Shown: piece after piece, positions 41,370 through 50,410 of the stretch
Layout: every line of letters starts with the position of its first letter
How positions within the stretch are numbered: position 1 is the stretch's first letter
Assembly: GCF_009903625.1 (NCBI RefSeq)
Contig: NZ_CP047569.1
Coordinates: 3,450,501-3,514,500, forward strand
Length of the DNA stretch: 64,000 bases
Origin: Microbulbifer sp. ALW1
GTDB taxonomy: Bacteria; Pseudomonadota; Gammaproteobacteria; Pseudomonadales; Cellvibrionaceae
Direction of reading: 5' to 3'
The notes under the pieces: model-generated
What the model saw: only the letters and a program-made list of their open reading frames with translations
What the model was told of the DNA's origin: nothing
Database searches by the model: none
Program-made: the position numbers and the translations under genes

Positions 41370-42203
41370 TTACAGTGGCAGCACTTCGAAGGTTGCGGTG
41401 TAGGAACCGCGGCGACTGGTCGCCGGTGCCTTGGCTTTACCGTCTTCGTATTCTGCTTCCATAAAGTACTGCCCCGCACTCGGCCAGGTGACGCTGAACA
41501 GGCCAGCGGCATCCGCCTTCACCTTGATTTCATCCTGGCTGTCACGGTAACGGCTGCCACCGGGGATCAACATGACTTCGGCATTTTTTGCCGGTTCGCC
41601 ATCAATCAACAGTTTGAAGTTTGCGCTCTCTCCGGCGTAGAGGTCGTTCGGATGCGTCACCGGCACCAGTTCCAGGCCAACACCCAGGGGCTTAAGTACC
41701 GAGTCCGAAGGCGCGCCCAAGGTAACGAACGTTTCAATACGGCGGGAGCTCTGGGTAACCCGCAGCTCTTTGGCATTTTTGGGCACGGCCGTTGCGAAGT
41801 CCGCATCGTTCGCCTGTTGACCGCGGCCCGGCCACATATGGCGCTTGCCCTCTTCATCTTTCCACACAGCGCGGAGACCGGAAGAAGCCAGTCCAACCCG
41901 GTAGGTACCCTCACCTTTCAACTGCAGATCAAACGTACTGCGGTATTTGCCTCTGGCGCCATTTTCCAGTGCAACCGATTCGCCATTGGGCGCAATTGCG
42001 GTCACAGACTCAATTCCCATGGCAACGTGATCCGGGAAGAAAATCGTATTGGATACGGCCGCATCAAACGTAACGTAGGGCGCCTCACCAGAAAGTACCG
42101 TGGAGCTGGGCAGAATCCAGGCGCGGTGTGCTTGCGCCTGCATGGCGACGCCGGCAGTCATGAGGCCGGCCAGTAAAACTTTACCGAGGGAGGAGTGTTT
42201 CAT
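41370..42203 (-). CDS. DUF4198-domain periplasmic protein
   Basis: This 277-residue secreted protein (signal about 1-25, cleaved after AQA) begins HRAWILPSSTVLSGEAPYVT and contains VTHPNDLYAGESANFKLLID, the typical DUF4198 (CbiK/NikK-like) two-domain beta structure. Members bind or help transport metals and often sit beside TonB receptors. The conserved N-terminal His after cleavage could be a metal ligand. It lies between the DUF2271 and diflavin genes on the same strand. Confidence 0.85.
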   Translation of the reverse strand: MKHSSLGKVLLAGLMTAGVAMQAQAHRAWILPSSTVLSGEAPYVTFDAAVSNTIFFPDHVAMGIESVTAIAPNGESVALENGARGKYRSTFDLQLKGEGTYRVGLASSGLRAVWKDEEGKRHMWPGRGQQANDADFATAVPKNAKELRVTQSSRRIETFVTLGAPSDSVLKPLGVGLELVPVTHPNDLYAGESANFKLLIDGEPAKNAEVMLIPGGSRYRDSQDEIKVKADAAGLFSVTWPSAGQYFMEAEYEDGKAKAPATSRRGSYTATFEVLPL

Positions 42204-42272
42204 CAGAATGTCCTTTCTTTATATAGATTGGCGGTCGGGCAAATAACTATCGAGAAACTATCGAGTAACTCG

Positions 42273-42803
42273 TTAGGGCAGCAGAGCAACCTGAATGCTG
42301 CCCAGCTCTTCTTTTCCTTTGGCAGACAGTGGCAAGCTGGATTTTTCCAGTGGCCAGGTAAGGGGGATTTCGATCAGCTCACGACCGCCCACTTCCCGTG
42401 CTGCCTCAATACGCAGGCGATATTTGCCCGGCGCCAACTTGGCGAGATCGCTGTCGGCGATAGCCACTTCCAGCGCGTGTTCACCGGGGCCATAGGTGGC
42501 GGAGGTGATACCGTCCACCGGAACATCCAGTCCGCGCCCGCCACGGCGCCACCACTGGCGCAAATCCTTGAGCCATTTTTCGCCTTCGTTGTTGCGCATC
42601 TCCAGGTCATACCACACGGCAATCTGGGTCGCTTTGCGGGATTCATCCTCCAGCCATACCGCCACATAGGGGTTGTGGTATTCCGCCACATTGAGGCGCG
42701 GGATTTCGATGCTTACTTTCAGGCTCTCAGCCTGAACAGCGCTCGCCGCACACAGGCCAAACAGCGCAACGGCCACCAGCTTTTTGAACAACTTCATTTC
42801 CAT
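42273..42803 (-). CDS. DUF2271-domain periplasmic protein
   Basis: This 176-residue protein has a signal peptide (about 1-25) and a beta-rich domain with KVSIEIPRLNVAEYHNPYVA, VWLEDESRKATQIAVWYDLE, WWRRGGRG and DGITSATYGPGEH, the DUF2271 signature. The function is unproven, but the domain is repeatedly found in operons with PepSY and DUF4198 genes, as here. The ATG at 42803 has GGGAAAAG upstream. Confidence 0.87.
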   Translation of the reverse strand: MEMKLFKKLVAVALFGLCAASAVQAESLKVSIEIPRLNVAEYHNPYVAVWLEDESRKATQIAVWYDLEMRNNEGEKWLKDLRQWWRRGGRGLDVPVDGITSATYGPGEHALEVAIADSDLAKLAPGKYRLRIEAAREVGGRELIEIPLTWPLEKSSLPLSAKGKEELGSIQVALLP

Positions 42804-42827
42804 GTCTTTTCCCGATCGTCGATAGAG

Positions 42828-43427
42828 TTAGTGAATAAATACGAGGGCAATCACCAGCGGAATCAACACCCCCAATGCCGTAATCGGCCAGGTGGAAACC
42901 CTTCTGCTAGACTGCTGCCAAAGCAGCCAGAAGCCCGTCAAACAGAAGACTACGCAGGCGACCGCAAAGACATCCAGGTACCAGCGCCAGGCGCTGCCGG
43001 TATCCCGGCCCTTGTGCAGGTCATTGAAATACGCGATCCAACCGCGATCAGTGCTTTCAAAAATCAGCTCGCCAGTCTCGGGAACCAGCGACAGCCAGGC
43101 ATCGCCGCCGGGTTTCGGCATGGCAATATAAAATTCACCGTCATCCCAGTCACCACGATGCCGACGAGGGACGAGGATGCGATGTTCCTCAGCCAGCCAC
43201 TCGATCAAATCAGCGGGCAAATGCGGTTCCACGAGTTCGGCAGGCCGCCAATCCTGAATCAGCGCCTCGGGCACAACCAGCTCGTGGCTCACCAGCTTTG
43301 GTGTGGCCGGTATCTCGCCTGCGTGATTGAGGGTGATGCCAGTAATGGCAAACAGCAGTATCCCGACCAGGCACACCGCAGAGCTGATCCAGTGCCACTG
43401 ACGCACGGTTCCGAAAGAAATTGCCAC
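42828..43427 (-). CDS. PepSY-associated membrane protein
   Basis: The 199-residue protein has three or four membrane spans (about 10-35, 140-165, 175-199) enclosing a periplasmic domain. The HWISSAVCLVGILLFAITGI and LNHAGEIP stretches, and the WIAYFNDLHKGRDTGSAWRW motif, are hallmarks of PepSY_TM proteins thought to act in reductive release of iron from siderophores. The start is a GTG at 43427. It is the first gene of the operon and lies 43 bp downstream of the Fur-like site. Confidence 0.87.
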   Translation of the reverse strand: MAISFGTVRQWHWISSAVCLVGILLFAITGITLNHAGEIPATPKLVSHELVVPEALIQDWRPAELVEPHLPADLIEWLAEEHRILVPRRHRGDWDDGEFYIAMPKPGGDAWLSLVPETGELIFESTDRGWIAYFNDLHKGRDTGSAWRWYLDVFAVACVVFCLTGFWLLWQQSSRRVSTWPITALGVLIPLVIALVFIH

Positions 43428-43469
43428 GGATGCCGGATTCCTGTTCCCGAGTCTGAATAGTCAAAGAAC

Positions 43470-43491
43470 GAGATGATAATGCATCTCATTT
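43470..43491 (-). promoter_or_regulatory. Fur-box-like site upstream of the PepSY operon
   Basis: On the minus strand, AAATGAGATGCATTATCATC contains the full right half CATTATC and AATGA of the left half, matching 13 of 19 consensus positions by eye. Its position just upstream of the first gene fits iron repression of the four-gene operon. Confidence 0.65.
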
Positions 43492-43601
43492 GTAAGCTAA
43501 AGCGACGGAGGGCGGAAAAGCGGTTAATTACTGTAAAGACGGGAAACGGAAAGCCAGCAAATAGCACTGGGTACTTCAACCTGAAGCGCGATCAAAAACG
43601 C

Positions 43602-43628
43602 AAAAAAAAGGCCGGTCAATGGCCGGCC
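43602..43628 (-). terminator. Terminator of the DUF4862 gene
   Basis: On the minus strand, the GGCCGG/CCGGCC hairpin is followed by TTTTTTTT about 10 bp past the stop at 43636. Confidence 0.8.
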
Positions 43629-43635
43629 CTGTACA

Positions 43636-44601
43636 TCACCGCCCAGATATCAGTAAATCCAGCGCGGCCAGGCAGTCCCGGTTGTAGGCTACCCGGGTGG
43701 GCCCATCCAACGCTTGCGGGCGCACGCCGATTTTCGCTCCAATAAAATCGAGCCTTTGCCACTCTGCAACTTCCAGACTCAAAGCTATTTGATCACGAGT
43801 GAGTAATGATCCATTTGCAAAATGCCCACCGGGAAAAATTTCGGCCGGTGGCATATGGGTATCACGCCAGACACCGTAGGGTGTATCACAATCAGAAATC
43901 CCTGAGAACATCAGACCACGCAGTAGCCCGGCCTCTCGCGCAATACGAAGATGCTCCAGCGGGCCCTCGATGCTGCGCGTTTCCAGGGCCGAGCGCCCCC
44001 AGTTAATAGAAAGCCCCAAGTTACTGCCGCACTGTTGATTAACCGCAAGAATGGATTCTATTTCTTCCTCAAGCGTCAAAAAGCCCTTTTCAGGTTTCAA
44101 GCCTTCAACAAACGCATCGCAATGCTCAATCACCAAGCCGGCGCCATCCCAGTCCCAGGATACAATTTCTTCCAGAGAGCGCTTGAGAGCATCGGAGGAC
44201 GATGGGGACGCTGTGCGGTTGGGGCTGGTATGCAACTGGATAGTTTCAACGGCTTTTCGCCCCAGGTGGCCATTGAGTTTGATCACCGCGGCATGCATTT
44301 GCCGGTAAAAATCGATTCCGGCAGTACGCCCTGACTCGACATCAGAGGCGATACCAAAGGTGCCGTCCTTAGCCAGCCGCTCCATGACGCCCGGGACGCC
44401 GGTGAACACAAAGCTCCAGTCGGGATCAATATTGCGGAGGAACCATTCGTCATCGTGGGCATGCAACTGGCCAGTAAACGGATGCTCGATACCCCGGATA
44501 TTCTCTATCTGCTTGATGCCATTCAGATAGGACTCCTGCAACTCCGGTTGCCAGCTGTCCGAAACGGGAGCTGTGGCGTAGGCACCTAAGATATATTTCA
44601 T
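43636..44601 (-). CDS. DUF4862-family protein
   Basis: This is a 321-residue soluble protein. The sequence MKYILGAYATAPVSDSWQ, the acidic GLVIEHCDAFVEGLKPEKGF, and GLSINWGRSALETRSIEG are features I associate with DUF4862, predicted to be a TIM-barrel related to sugar-phosphate isomerases or endonuclease IV-like enzymes. Several His, Glu and Asp residues (HAHDDEW, IEHCDA) could form a metal centre. No substrate can be assigned. It is a single gene, divergent from mutS. Confidence 0.7.
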   Translation of the reverse strand: MKYILGAYATAPVSDSWQPELQESYLNGIKQIENIRGIEHPFTGQLHAHDDEWFLRNIDPDWSFVFTGVPGVMERLAKDGTFGIASDVESGRTAGIDFYRQMHAAVIKLNGHLGRKAVETIQLHTSPNRTASPSSSDALKRSLEEIVSWDWDGAGLVIEHCDAFVEGLKPEKGFLTLEEEIESILAVNQQCGSNLGLSINWGRSALETRSIEGPLEHLRIAREAGLLRGLMFSGISDCDTPYGVWRDTHMPPAEIFPGGHFANGSLLTRDQIALSLEVAEWQRLDFIGAKIGVRPQALDGPTRVAYNRDCLAALDLLISGR

Positions 44602-44857
44602 ATGCTGATTGCGATTCCTGAGGATGTGGAAAGTCCACCATTATACGGATGCTCCTCATCCCGACCCAACGGTCCCTTTTCCGTAACCTTCTTCGCCACC
44701 CTTACCCACCCGCTATACCCGCCACACTCACGCGCCAATAGTGGTTTACCCCCACGTTTGGTATCCTCTGCGCCAGCTTGAGCAGTGCCGATACCCGTTC
44801 GGTGCGCCTCCCAGTCAACACCACAACTCCCTGATTTTAAAAGAATTATCAAATCCA

Positions 44858-47530
44858 ATGCCCGCAACTGCCGCTGCCAATAAGAACCAGAAACCCGAAC
44901 ATACGCCAATGATGGTCCAGTATTTGCGGATCAAGGCCGAGCACCCCCAGGAGCTGGTGTTTTACCGCATGGGTGACTTCTACGAGCTGTTCTACGACGA
45001 CGCCAAGCGGGCGGCGGAACTGTTGGATGTGACCCTTACCGCCCGCGGCAAGTCCGGGGGTCAGCCGATTCCCATGGCAGGAATTCCCTACCATGCGGCG
45101 GAGGGCTACCTGGCACGGTTGATCAAAGCCGGTGTGTCGGTGGCCATTGCCGAGCAGTTTGGCGACCCGGCCACGACAAAAGGACCGGTGGAGCGCAAGG
45201 TAGTGCGCATCGTTACCCCGGGCACCGTGACCGACGAGGCGCTGCTGAACGAACGCCGGGACAACCTGCTGGCCGCGACCGTGCTGTTGGGCGACAAATT
45301 TGGCCTGGCGCTACTGGACGTGGGCACCGGACATTTTGCGGTGCAGGAAGTGGAATCCCTGGAAGCGTTAACCGAACAGGTACAGCGCTACAGCCCCACC
45401 GAGTTGCTGGTCTCTGAAGACCTGACCCTGCCCGCGGAGATAGAGCGCCGTCCGGGTATGCGCCGCCGCGCGCCCTGGGAATTCGACCTGGAAAGCGCCC
45501 TGCGTCTGCTGAACCGCCAGTTCGGCACCATGGACCTCGAGGCCTTCGGCTGCAGCCAAATGCATGCGGCCCTGTGTGCCGCGGGTTGCCTGCTACAATA
45601 CGCGCGCGATACCCAGCGCACCGAACTGCCCCACATTCGCACCCTGCGCACTGAACGCAGTGAAGACACCGTGGCCCTGGACCCCGCCAGCCGCCGCAAC
45701 CTGGAAATCGACAGCAACCTTAACGGCGGCGATGACAATACCCTGCTGTCAGTTTTCGATGCGTGTAAAACCGCCATGGGCAGTCGCCTGTTGCGCCGCT
45801 GGCTCAACAACCCCCTGCGCAACCTCTCCACGCTGCAGCAACGCCAACAGGCGATTGCCGCGCTGATTGGCGACTACCGCTTCGAGCCACTGCGCGATGC
45901 GCTCAAACCCATTGGCGATATGGAACGCATACTCGGCCGCCTGGCCCTGCGCTCCGCCCGCCCCCGCGACCTGTCGCGCCTGGGTATGTCCCTGGCCCAG
46001 TTTCCCGAGCTGCAGAGCCAGCTCAGTGAGACCGATGCACCATTACTCGGTCAGTTGAGCCGGGAGATGGGTGAGTGGCCACAAACGGTCGAGTTGCTGC
46101 AGCGCGCGTTGGTGGAGAACCCGCCAGTAGTCATCCGCGAGGGCGGCGTGATCGCCGACGGCTATGACGAGGATCTGGACGAGCTGCGCGGCATCAGCGA
46201 AAACGCCGGTGACTATTTGGTGCAGCTGGAAGTGCGCGAGAAAGAGCGCACCGGTATCCCGACGTTAAAAGTGGGATACAACCGGGTACACGGCTACTTT
46301 ATCGAAATCAGCCGCGGCCAGAGTGACAAAGCCCCCGCGGACTATATCCGGCGCCAGACCCTGAAAAATGCCGAGCGCTTTATCACGCCCGAGCTGAAGG
46401 AGTTTGAAGACAAGGCACTGTCGGCCAAGAGCCGCGCTCTTGCCCGAGAAAAGTTCCTGTACGAGGAACTGATCACCATTCTGAACGAACACCTCGCTGA
46501 GCTTCAGACCGCGGCCGCGGCAGTCTCCCAGCTGGACGTCCTCGCCAATATGGCCGAGCGCGCGGACCAGCTGCGTTTGACCCAACCGGAGCTGTCGGAA
46601 AAACCGGGTATCCATGTCGAGGGCGGTCGTCACCCGGTGGTGGAACAGGTACTCGACGACCCGTTTGTGGCCAACGACATCGACCTGCACGCATCCCGCC
46701 GCATGCTGGTAATCACCGGCCCCAACATGGGTGGTAAGTCGACCTATATGCGCCAGACCGCGCTGATCGCCCTGCTCGCCCACTGCGGCAGTTTCGTGCC
46801 CGCCGACAGCGCCCGCATCGGTCTGCTGGACCGCATATTTACCCGTATCGGCAGTGCCGACGACCTCGCCGGTGGACGCTCCACATTCATGGTGGAGATG
46901 ACCGAAACGGCGAATATCCTGCGCAACGCCAGTGAACACAGCCTGATCCTGATGGACGAGATCGGCCGTGGCACCAGTACCTACGACGGGCTGTCGCTGG
47001 CCTGGGCCTGCGCCCAGTTTCTGGCCGACCGGGTGCGCGCCTTTACCCTGTTCGCCACCCACTATTTCGAGCTGACCGAACTGCCGCAGCAGTGCTCGGA
47101 GGCGGCCAACATCCACCTGAACGCCACCGAGCACGGGGATTCCATCGTGTTTCTGCACCGCATTCAGGAGGGCCCCGCGTCCAAGAGCTACGGATTGCAG
47201 GTTGCCAAGCTGGCTGGTATTCCGCAGGAAGTACTGGACGAAGCCAAGGCGCGGCTCGCCGCCCTGGAAGCAGGCCACACCACCCGCGACTCTGGCCCCG
47301 GCGCACCAGCGCAGAAAGCCGTGCAACCAGCAGCACCAGAGCCGGCGCCAACGCCATCACAAGCGGCAAAATCCCCCGCTGCGCCAGCAAAGCCCGCCGC
47401 CCCCGCACAGGTCGACCTGTTTGGCAGCGCCCCGCACCCGGCGGTTGAGGCACTGAAGTCCCTGGATCCGGACGACCTGACCCCGCGCCAGGCGCTGGAA
47501 CAACTCTACGCCCTGCGCAAATTGTTATAA
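44858..47530 (+). CDS. mutS: DNA mismatch repair protein MutS
   Basis: The 890 residues include the mismatch-recognition Phe-x-Glu in RMGDFYELF (about 36-44), connector and lever domains, the ABC ATPase with Walker [10 protein letters not shown] (about 621), Walker [21 protein letters not shown], and [12 protein letters not shown]. MutS recognises mismatches and recruits MutL. An Ala/Pro-rich linker (about 806-850) precedes the C-terminal tetramerisation helix [20 protein letters not shown]. The start at 44858 ([11 protein letters not shown]) is inferred from family N-termini; the frame is open to 44741. Confidence 0.97.
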   Translation: MPATAAANKNQKPEHTPMMVQYLRIKAEHPQELVFYRMGDFYELFYDDAKRAAELLDVTLTARGKSGGQPIPMAGIPYHAAEGYLARLIKAGVSVAIAEQFGDPATTKGPVERKVVRIVTPGTVTDEALLNERRDNLLAATVLLGDKFGLALLDVGTGHFAVQEVESLEALTEQVQRYSPTELLVSEDLTLPAEIERRPGMRRRAPWEFDLESALRLLNRQFGTMDLEAFGCSQMHAALCAAGCLLQYARDTQRTELPHIRTLRTERSEDTVALDPASRRNLEIDSNLNGGDDNTLLSVFDACKTAMGSRLLRRWLNNPLRNLSTLQQRQQAIAALIGDYRFEPLRDALKPIGDMERILGRLALRSARPRDLSRLGMSLAQFPELQSQLSETDAPLLGQLSREMGEWPQTVELLQRALVENPPVVIREGGVIADGYDEDLDELRGISENAGDYLVQLEVREKERTGIPTLKVGYNRVHGYFIEISRGQSDKAPADYIRRQTLKNAERFITPELKEFEDKALSAKSRALAREKFLYEELITILNEHLAELQTAAAAVSQLDVLANMAERADQLRLTQPELSEKPGIHVEGGRHPVVEQVLDDPFVANDIDLHASRRMLVITGPNMGGKSTYMRQTALIALLAHCGSFVPADSARIGLLDRIFTRIGSADDLAGGRSTFMVEMTETANILRNASEHSLILMDEIGRGTSTYDGLSLAWACAQFLADRVRAFTLFATHYFELTELPQQCSEAANIHLNATEHGDSIVFLHRIQEGPASKSYGLQVAKLAGIPQEVLDEAKARLAALEAGHTTRDSGPGAPAQKAVQPAAPEPAPTPSQAAKSPAAPAKPAAPAQVDLFGSAPHPAVEALKSLDPDDLTPRQALEQLYALRKLL

Positions 47531-47670
47531 GCACCCAACCAATTCGACTCAAAAGCCACTACAATTCGCGCCATTACTTGCTAAAATCCGCTGCTTTCAG
47601 AATTAGGCACAGCTTCTTGCGGGGAGCTGGCCGGGCAGCGGCCACGCCATAGCATCATCGAGGGACAAAA

Positions 47671-47994
47671 ATGACATTCGTAATTGGGGAAAACTGCATC
47701 AAGTGCAAGTACACCGACTGTGTGGAAGTGTGCCCGGTAGACTGCTTCTACGAAGGCCCCAATTTCCTGGTGATCCACCCCGACGAGTGCATCGACTGCG
47801 CCCTGTGCGAGCCTGAGTGTCCGGCTAACGCCATCTTCTCGGAAGACGAAGTGCCGGATGATCAGCAAGAATATATCGAGCTGAATGCCGAGCTTGCCGA
47901 AGTGTGGCCAAACATCACCGAAAAAAAAGATCCGCTACCGGACGCAGCAGAGTGGGATGGCAAAACGGGCAAACTGGAATTGCTTGAGCGCTGA
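47671..47994 (+). CDS. fdxA: 7Fe-8S ferredoxin FdxA
   Basis: This is a 107-residue ferredoxin. [18 protein letters not shown] and [16 protein letters not shown] supply cysteines for one 3Fe-4S and one 4Fe-4S cluster. The long acidic C-terminal tail ([20 protein letters not shown]) is typical of the Azotobacter FdI-like FdxA encoded next to mutS in many gammaproteobacteria. It is a small electron carrier of uncertain partners. It is followed directly by a strong terminator. Confidence 0.95.
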   Translation: MTFVIGENCIKCKYTDCVEVCPVDCFYEGPNFLVIHPDECIDCALCEPECPANAIFSEDEVPDDQQEYIELNAELAEVWPNITEKKDPLPDAAEWDGKTGKLELLER

Positions 47995-48011
47995 AACACC
48001 GCTACAGATTT

Positions 48012-48041
48012 AAAAAGCCGTCTGGTCCAGACGGCTTTTTT
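48012..48041 (+). terminator. Terminator of fdxA
   Basis: AAAAAGCCGTCTG, GTC loop, CAGACGGC and seven T form a strong intrinsic terminator 18 bp after the fdxA stop. Confidence 0.9.
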
Positions 48042-48117
48042 CGTTTCAGGGGCTCCACAAACTCCCAGACGCCATTAAGTGCCCCACCAGAAACCTTCTC
48101 AAAATCCATTTCGAAAC

Positions 48118-48141
48118 CCTGTTAGAAATCCTGTTAGAAAG
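48118..48141 (+). repeat. 12-bp tandem repeat
   Basis: CCTGTTAGAAAT and CCTGTTAGAAAG stand in direct tandem just upstream of the NodB-like gene. The surrounding 48090-48180 is made of related A/C-rich units that read as repeated Asn-Pro-Val-Arg in an upstream frame. Confidence 0.7.
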
Positions 48142-48192
48142 CCACCTAAAGAACCCCATTTTAAGAACCACCAGGAAAGCCCCCTTACCGGT

Positions 48193-48759
48193 ATGTCGAC
48201 CATAAAATCCCTTCGTATCCTGTTGCGTCGCACCATGGCCATCGCCCTACTCAGCCTGCCGATGGAAGTTCTTTGTAGTGACGACCGTCGTATTGTCCTG
48301 GCTCTGGATGACACCCTGTCTCCGGGTGCCTCCGAGTTACTACAAAATGCCCTGGAAGAACTCGACCTTAAAGCAACGCTGATCCAGCCCGAGCGTCCGC
48401 CGCTTAGCAAGCGCGCCTCTCTGCAAACGTTCCAGCACGTTAGCCGAGCCCAACAACTACTCGCCAACCTGAAACGCCGACAACCAATGGATTTCAATAT
48501 GGCGCTGCCCGATATCCCGGGAAAATCCACCACCAATGCGATACCTCACTGGGACTTGTTGTCACACCAGCAGCATGAGGAAGACCCTGCGGAAATTGCC
48601 GATTTCGTATTAGAAAATGCCTCTCCCGGTGCAGTACTACTGCTGCGCCCTCTAACCACTACGCACGATCCGGTACTCAGGGCATTGCCAATTATCAGCT
48701 CGCGACTGCGCGATGCCGGCTATGAGGTCACAACACTTTCCGAACTGTTGCAGGCGTGA
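48193..48759 (+). CDS. Degenerate polysaccharide deacetylase (NodB-like) protein
   Basis: This 188-residue protein has a possible signal segment (about 10-28, MAIALLSLPMEVLCS). VLALDDTLSPGASELLQNAL and ELDLKATLI imitate the first NodB strand-helix (normally TFDDGPS...ATFF). The last part, SPGAVLLLRPLTTTHDPVLR and LRDAGYEVTTLSELL, matches the NodB C-terminus, in which bacteria normally have LLHDG. The metal-binding HxxxH and catalytic base region between them are missing, so it is about 50-70 residues short and unlikely to be an active deacetylase. It is not obviously frameshifted, so it may have a non-enzymatic role. The upstream frame with repeats is not taken as coding. Confidence 0.6.
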   Translation: MSTIKSLRILLRRTMAIALLSLPMEVLCSDDRRIVLALDDTLSPGASELLQNALEELDLKATLIQPERPPLSKRASLQTFQHVSRAQQLLANLKRRQPMDFNMALPDIPGKSTTNAIPHWDLLSHQQHEEDPAEIADFVLENASPGAVLLLRPLTTTHDPVLRALPIISSRLRDAGYEVTTLSELLQA

Positions 48760-48795
48760 CCTGCATCACTCGCCCCTTTTAGTCCGCATTTAGCC

Positions 48796-48834
48796 CGCAG
48801 AAAGAACCCGCGGAAAGAACTCGCAGAAAGACCC
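48796..48834 (+). repeat. 13-bp unit, three tandem copies
   Basis: CGCAGAAAGAACC, CGCGGAAAGAACT and CGCAGAAAGACCC follow each other directly, 37 bp past the NodB-like stop. The remainder of 48760-49189 contains no recognisable gene; it should include the efflux operon promoter. Confidence 0.75.
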
Positions 48835-49189
48835 CGGTTACCCAGCGCAGGGATTCGCGCTGGCCATTCCCCCGAGCAACCCATTAAAGGACAAGCGTTT
48901 AACAACCACCCACCTGAATATTCCAAATACTTCGCCTCTTCGGCAGCTCGCTCGACATCTAACCCGCCACCTTCGCCCTCCCCAACTATTTTTTTTGCGC
49001 CCGCATCCAAACGGCCACTCCAAGCAGTCATAAAAAAGAACTTTACAGGCATTCACCGACAATCCAGCTCATCCCGGCTTCCGGTGGATAGGCAAACCTT
49101 GGCCTTTCGTGATGTTATCGGAGTGTTCCACTACGGAGGCCGCCCCTGGCGCTAACTTGGCCAGGCGAACACGGAAAAATTACAGGCAA

Positions 49190-50398
49190 ATGGGAAACAT
49201 GAATAACAAATACTGGAAAGCGGCAGCACCGGTCGCGGTGCTGGCGGTCGCATTTGGGGCGGTACAACTCATGTCGGCGGCGAAGCCAGAGCCGGAAAAG
49301 AAGGAAGAGGAACAGCGCCTGGTTTCACTGGTCTACTCCGAGGCCAGAGAAGAAGCCGTACACCTGTCGGTGTCCACCCAGGGTGAAGTACGCGCCCATA
49401 CGGAAATCGACCTGACACCACAAATCTCCGGCCGCATTGTCGCCATTGCCGACCGCTTTGCCGAGGGCGCCGGTTTTGAGTCCGGGGAAACGCTGATTCA
49501 ATTGGACGATGCGGACTACCAGCTGGCGGTCGCGCAGGCAGAAGCCGGCGTCGCACAGGCGGAGGTGCTGCTACTGCAGGCCAAAGCGGCAGCGACGGTG
49601 AAGCGACAGCAGTGGCTCAACCTGAACCCGAATAAAGAACCCACCCCCCTGCAGGTCAACCAGCCCCAGGTCGCAGAGGCGGAAAGCAAATTGCGTTCGG
49701 CCCAGGCCGAACTGGCGGATGCCAAACTGAACCTCTCCCGCACCAAGATCAATTTGCCCTTCCGCGGTCGTGTGATGGCGCGCAATGTCGGTGTTGGCCA
49801 GTATGTAACGCCCAGCACCGCGCTCGGCCGTGTATTTGCCACCGATCGGGTGGAAGTACGCCTTCCCCTGACCGATTCACAGCTGCAGGAATTGGGTCTG
49901 CCCATGGGCTTTGTCGCCACCGCGAATCACCGCGGCCCAGAGGTCACCCTGTCTGCTTTGGTCGGCAGCCAGGAACACCAGTGGCAGGGGCGCATTGTGC
50001 GCACCCAGGCAAACATCGACCAGCAAACCCGCCTGATCTACGCCGTGGCAGAGGTCAATGACCCCTACGGCAAAGGCGCCAGCCGCGTTGGCGACAGCGC
50101 TACGCCACTGGCGGTCGGATTATTCGTATCTGCCGAAGCGGAAGGTGTGCAGGAGCGCCAGGCGGTGGTCATGCCACGGGAAGCCCTGCGCAACGCCGAC
50201 AAGGTGTATGTAGTCGATGAAAACGACCGCCTCAGCATCCGCACTGTGAATGTACTGTCGACCTCCGAGAACCGCGTGGTGATTGCCTCCGGCATCCGCG
50301 ATGGCGAGCGGGTAGTGACCTCCACCGTGGCCAATGCGGTCGACGGCATGGCGGTACAGCCTATTACCCACCTGGCTCGTAACCTTTCGCAGAACTAA
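49190..50398 (+). CDS. RND efflux periplasmic adaptor (membrane fusion protein)
   Basis: The protein of about 403 residues has an N-terminal membrane anchor (AAAPVAVLAVAFGAVQLMSA), lipoyl half-motifs (VSTQGEVRAHTEIDLTPQIS, GRIVAIADRFAEGAGFESGE and, after the hairpin, KINLPFRGRVMARNVGVGQY), an alpha-helical hairpin (about 130-195) and a beta-barrel/membrane-proximal domain ending VVMPREALRNADKVYVV. It links the inner-membrane pump encoded next to an outer-membrane channel, which is not in the window. The start is uncertain between ATGs at 49190 and 49199. Confidence 0.92.
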   Translation: MGNMNNKYWKAAAPVAVLAVAFGAVQLMSAAKPEPEKKEEEQRLVSLVYSEAREEAVHLSVSTQGEVRAHTEIDLTPQISGRIVAIADRFAEGAGFESGETLIQLDDADYQLAVAQAEAGVAQAEVLLLQAKAAATVKRQQWLNLNPNKEPTPLQVNQPQVAEAESKLRSAQAELADAKLNLSRTKINLPFRGRVMARNVGVGQYVTPSTALGRVFATDRVEVRLPLTDSQLQELGLPMGFVATANHRGPEVTLSALVGSQEHQWQGRIVRTQANIDQQTRLIYAVAEVNDPYGKGASRVGDSATPLAVGLFVSAEAEGVQERQAVVMPREALRNADKVYVVDENDRLSIRTVNVLSTSENRVVIASGIRDGERVVTSTVANAVDGMAVQPITHLARNLSQN

Positions 50399-50410
50399 CG
50401 GAGCGCGCAC

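Noticed and set aside
48079..48192. N-terminal extension of the NodB-like gene
   Set aside because: The codons are translated tandem repeats (Asn-Pro-Val-Arg). The internal ATG at 48193 is followed directly by a plausible signal segment.
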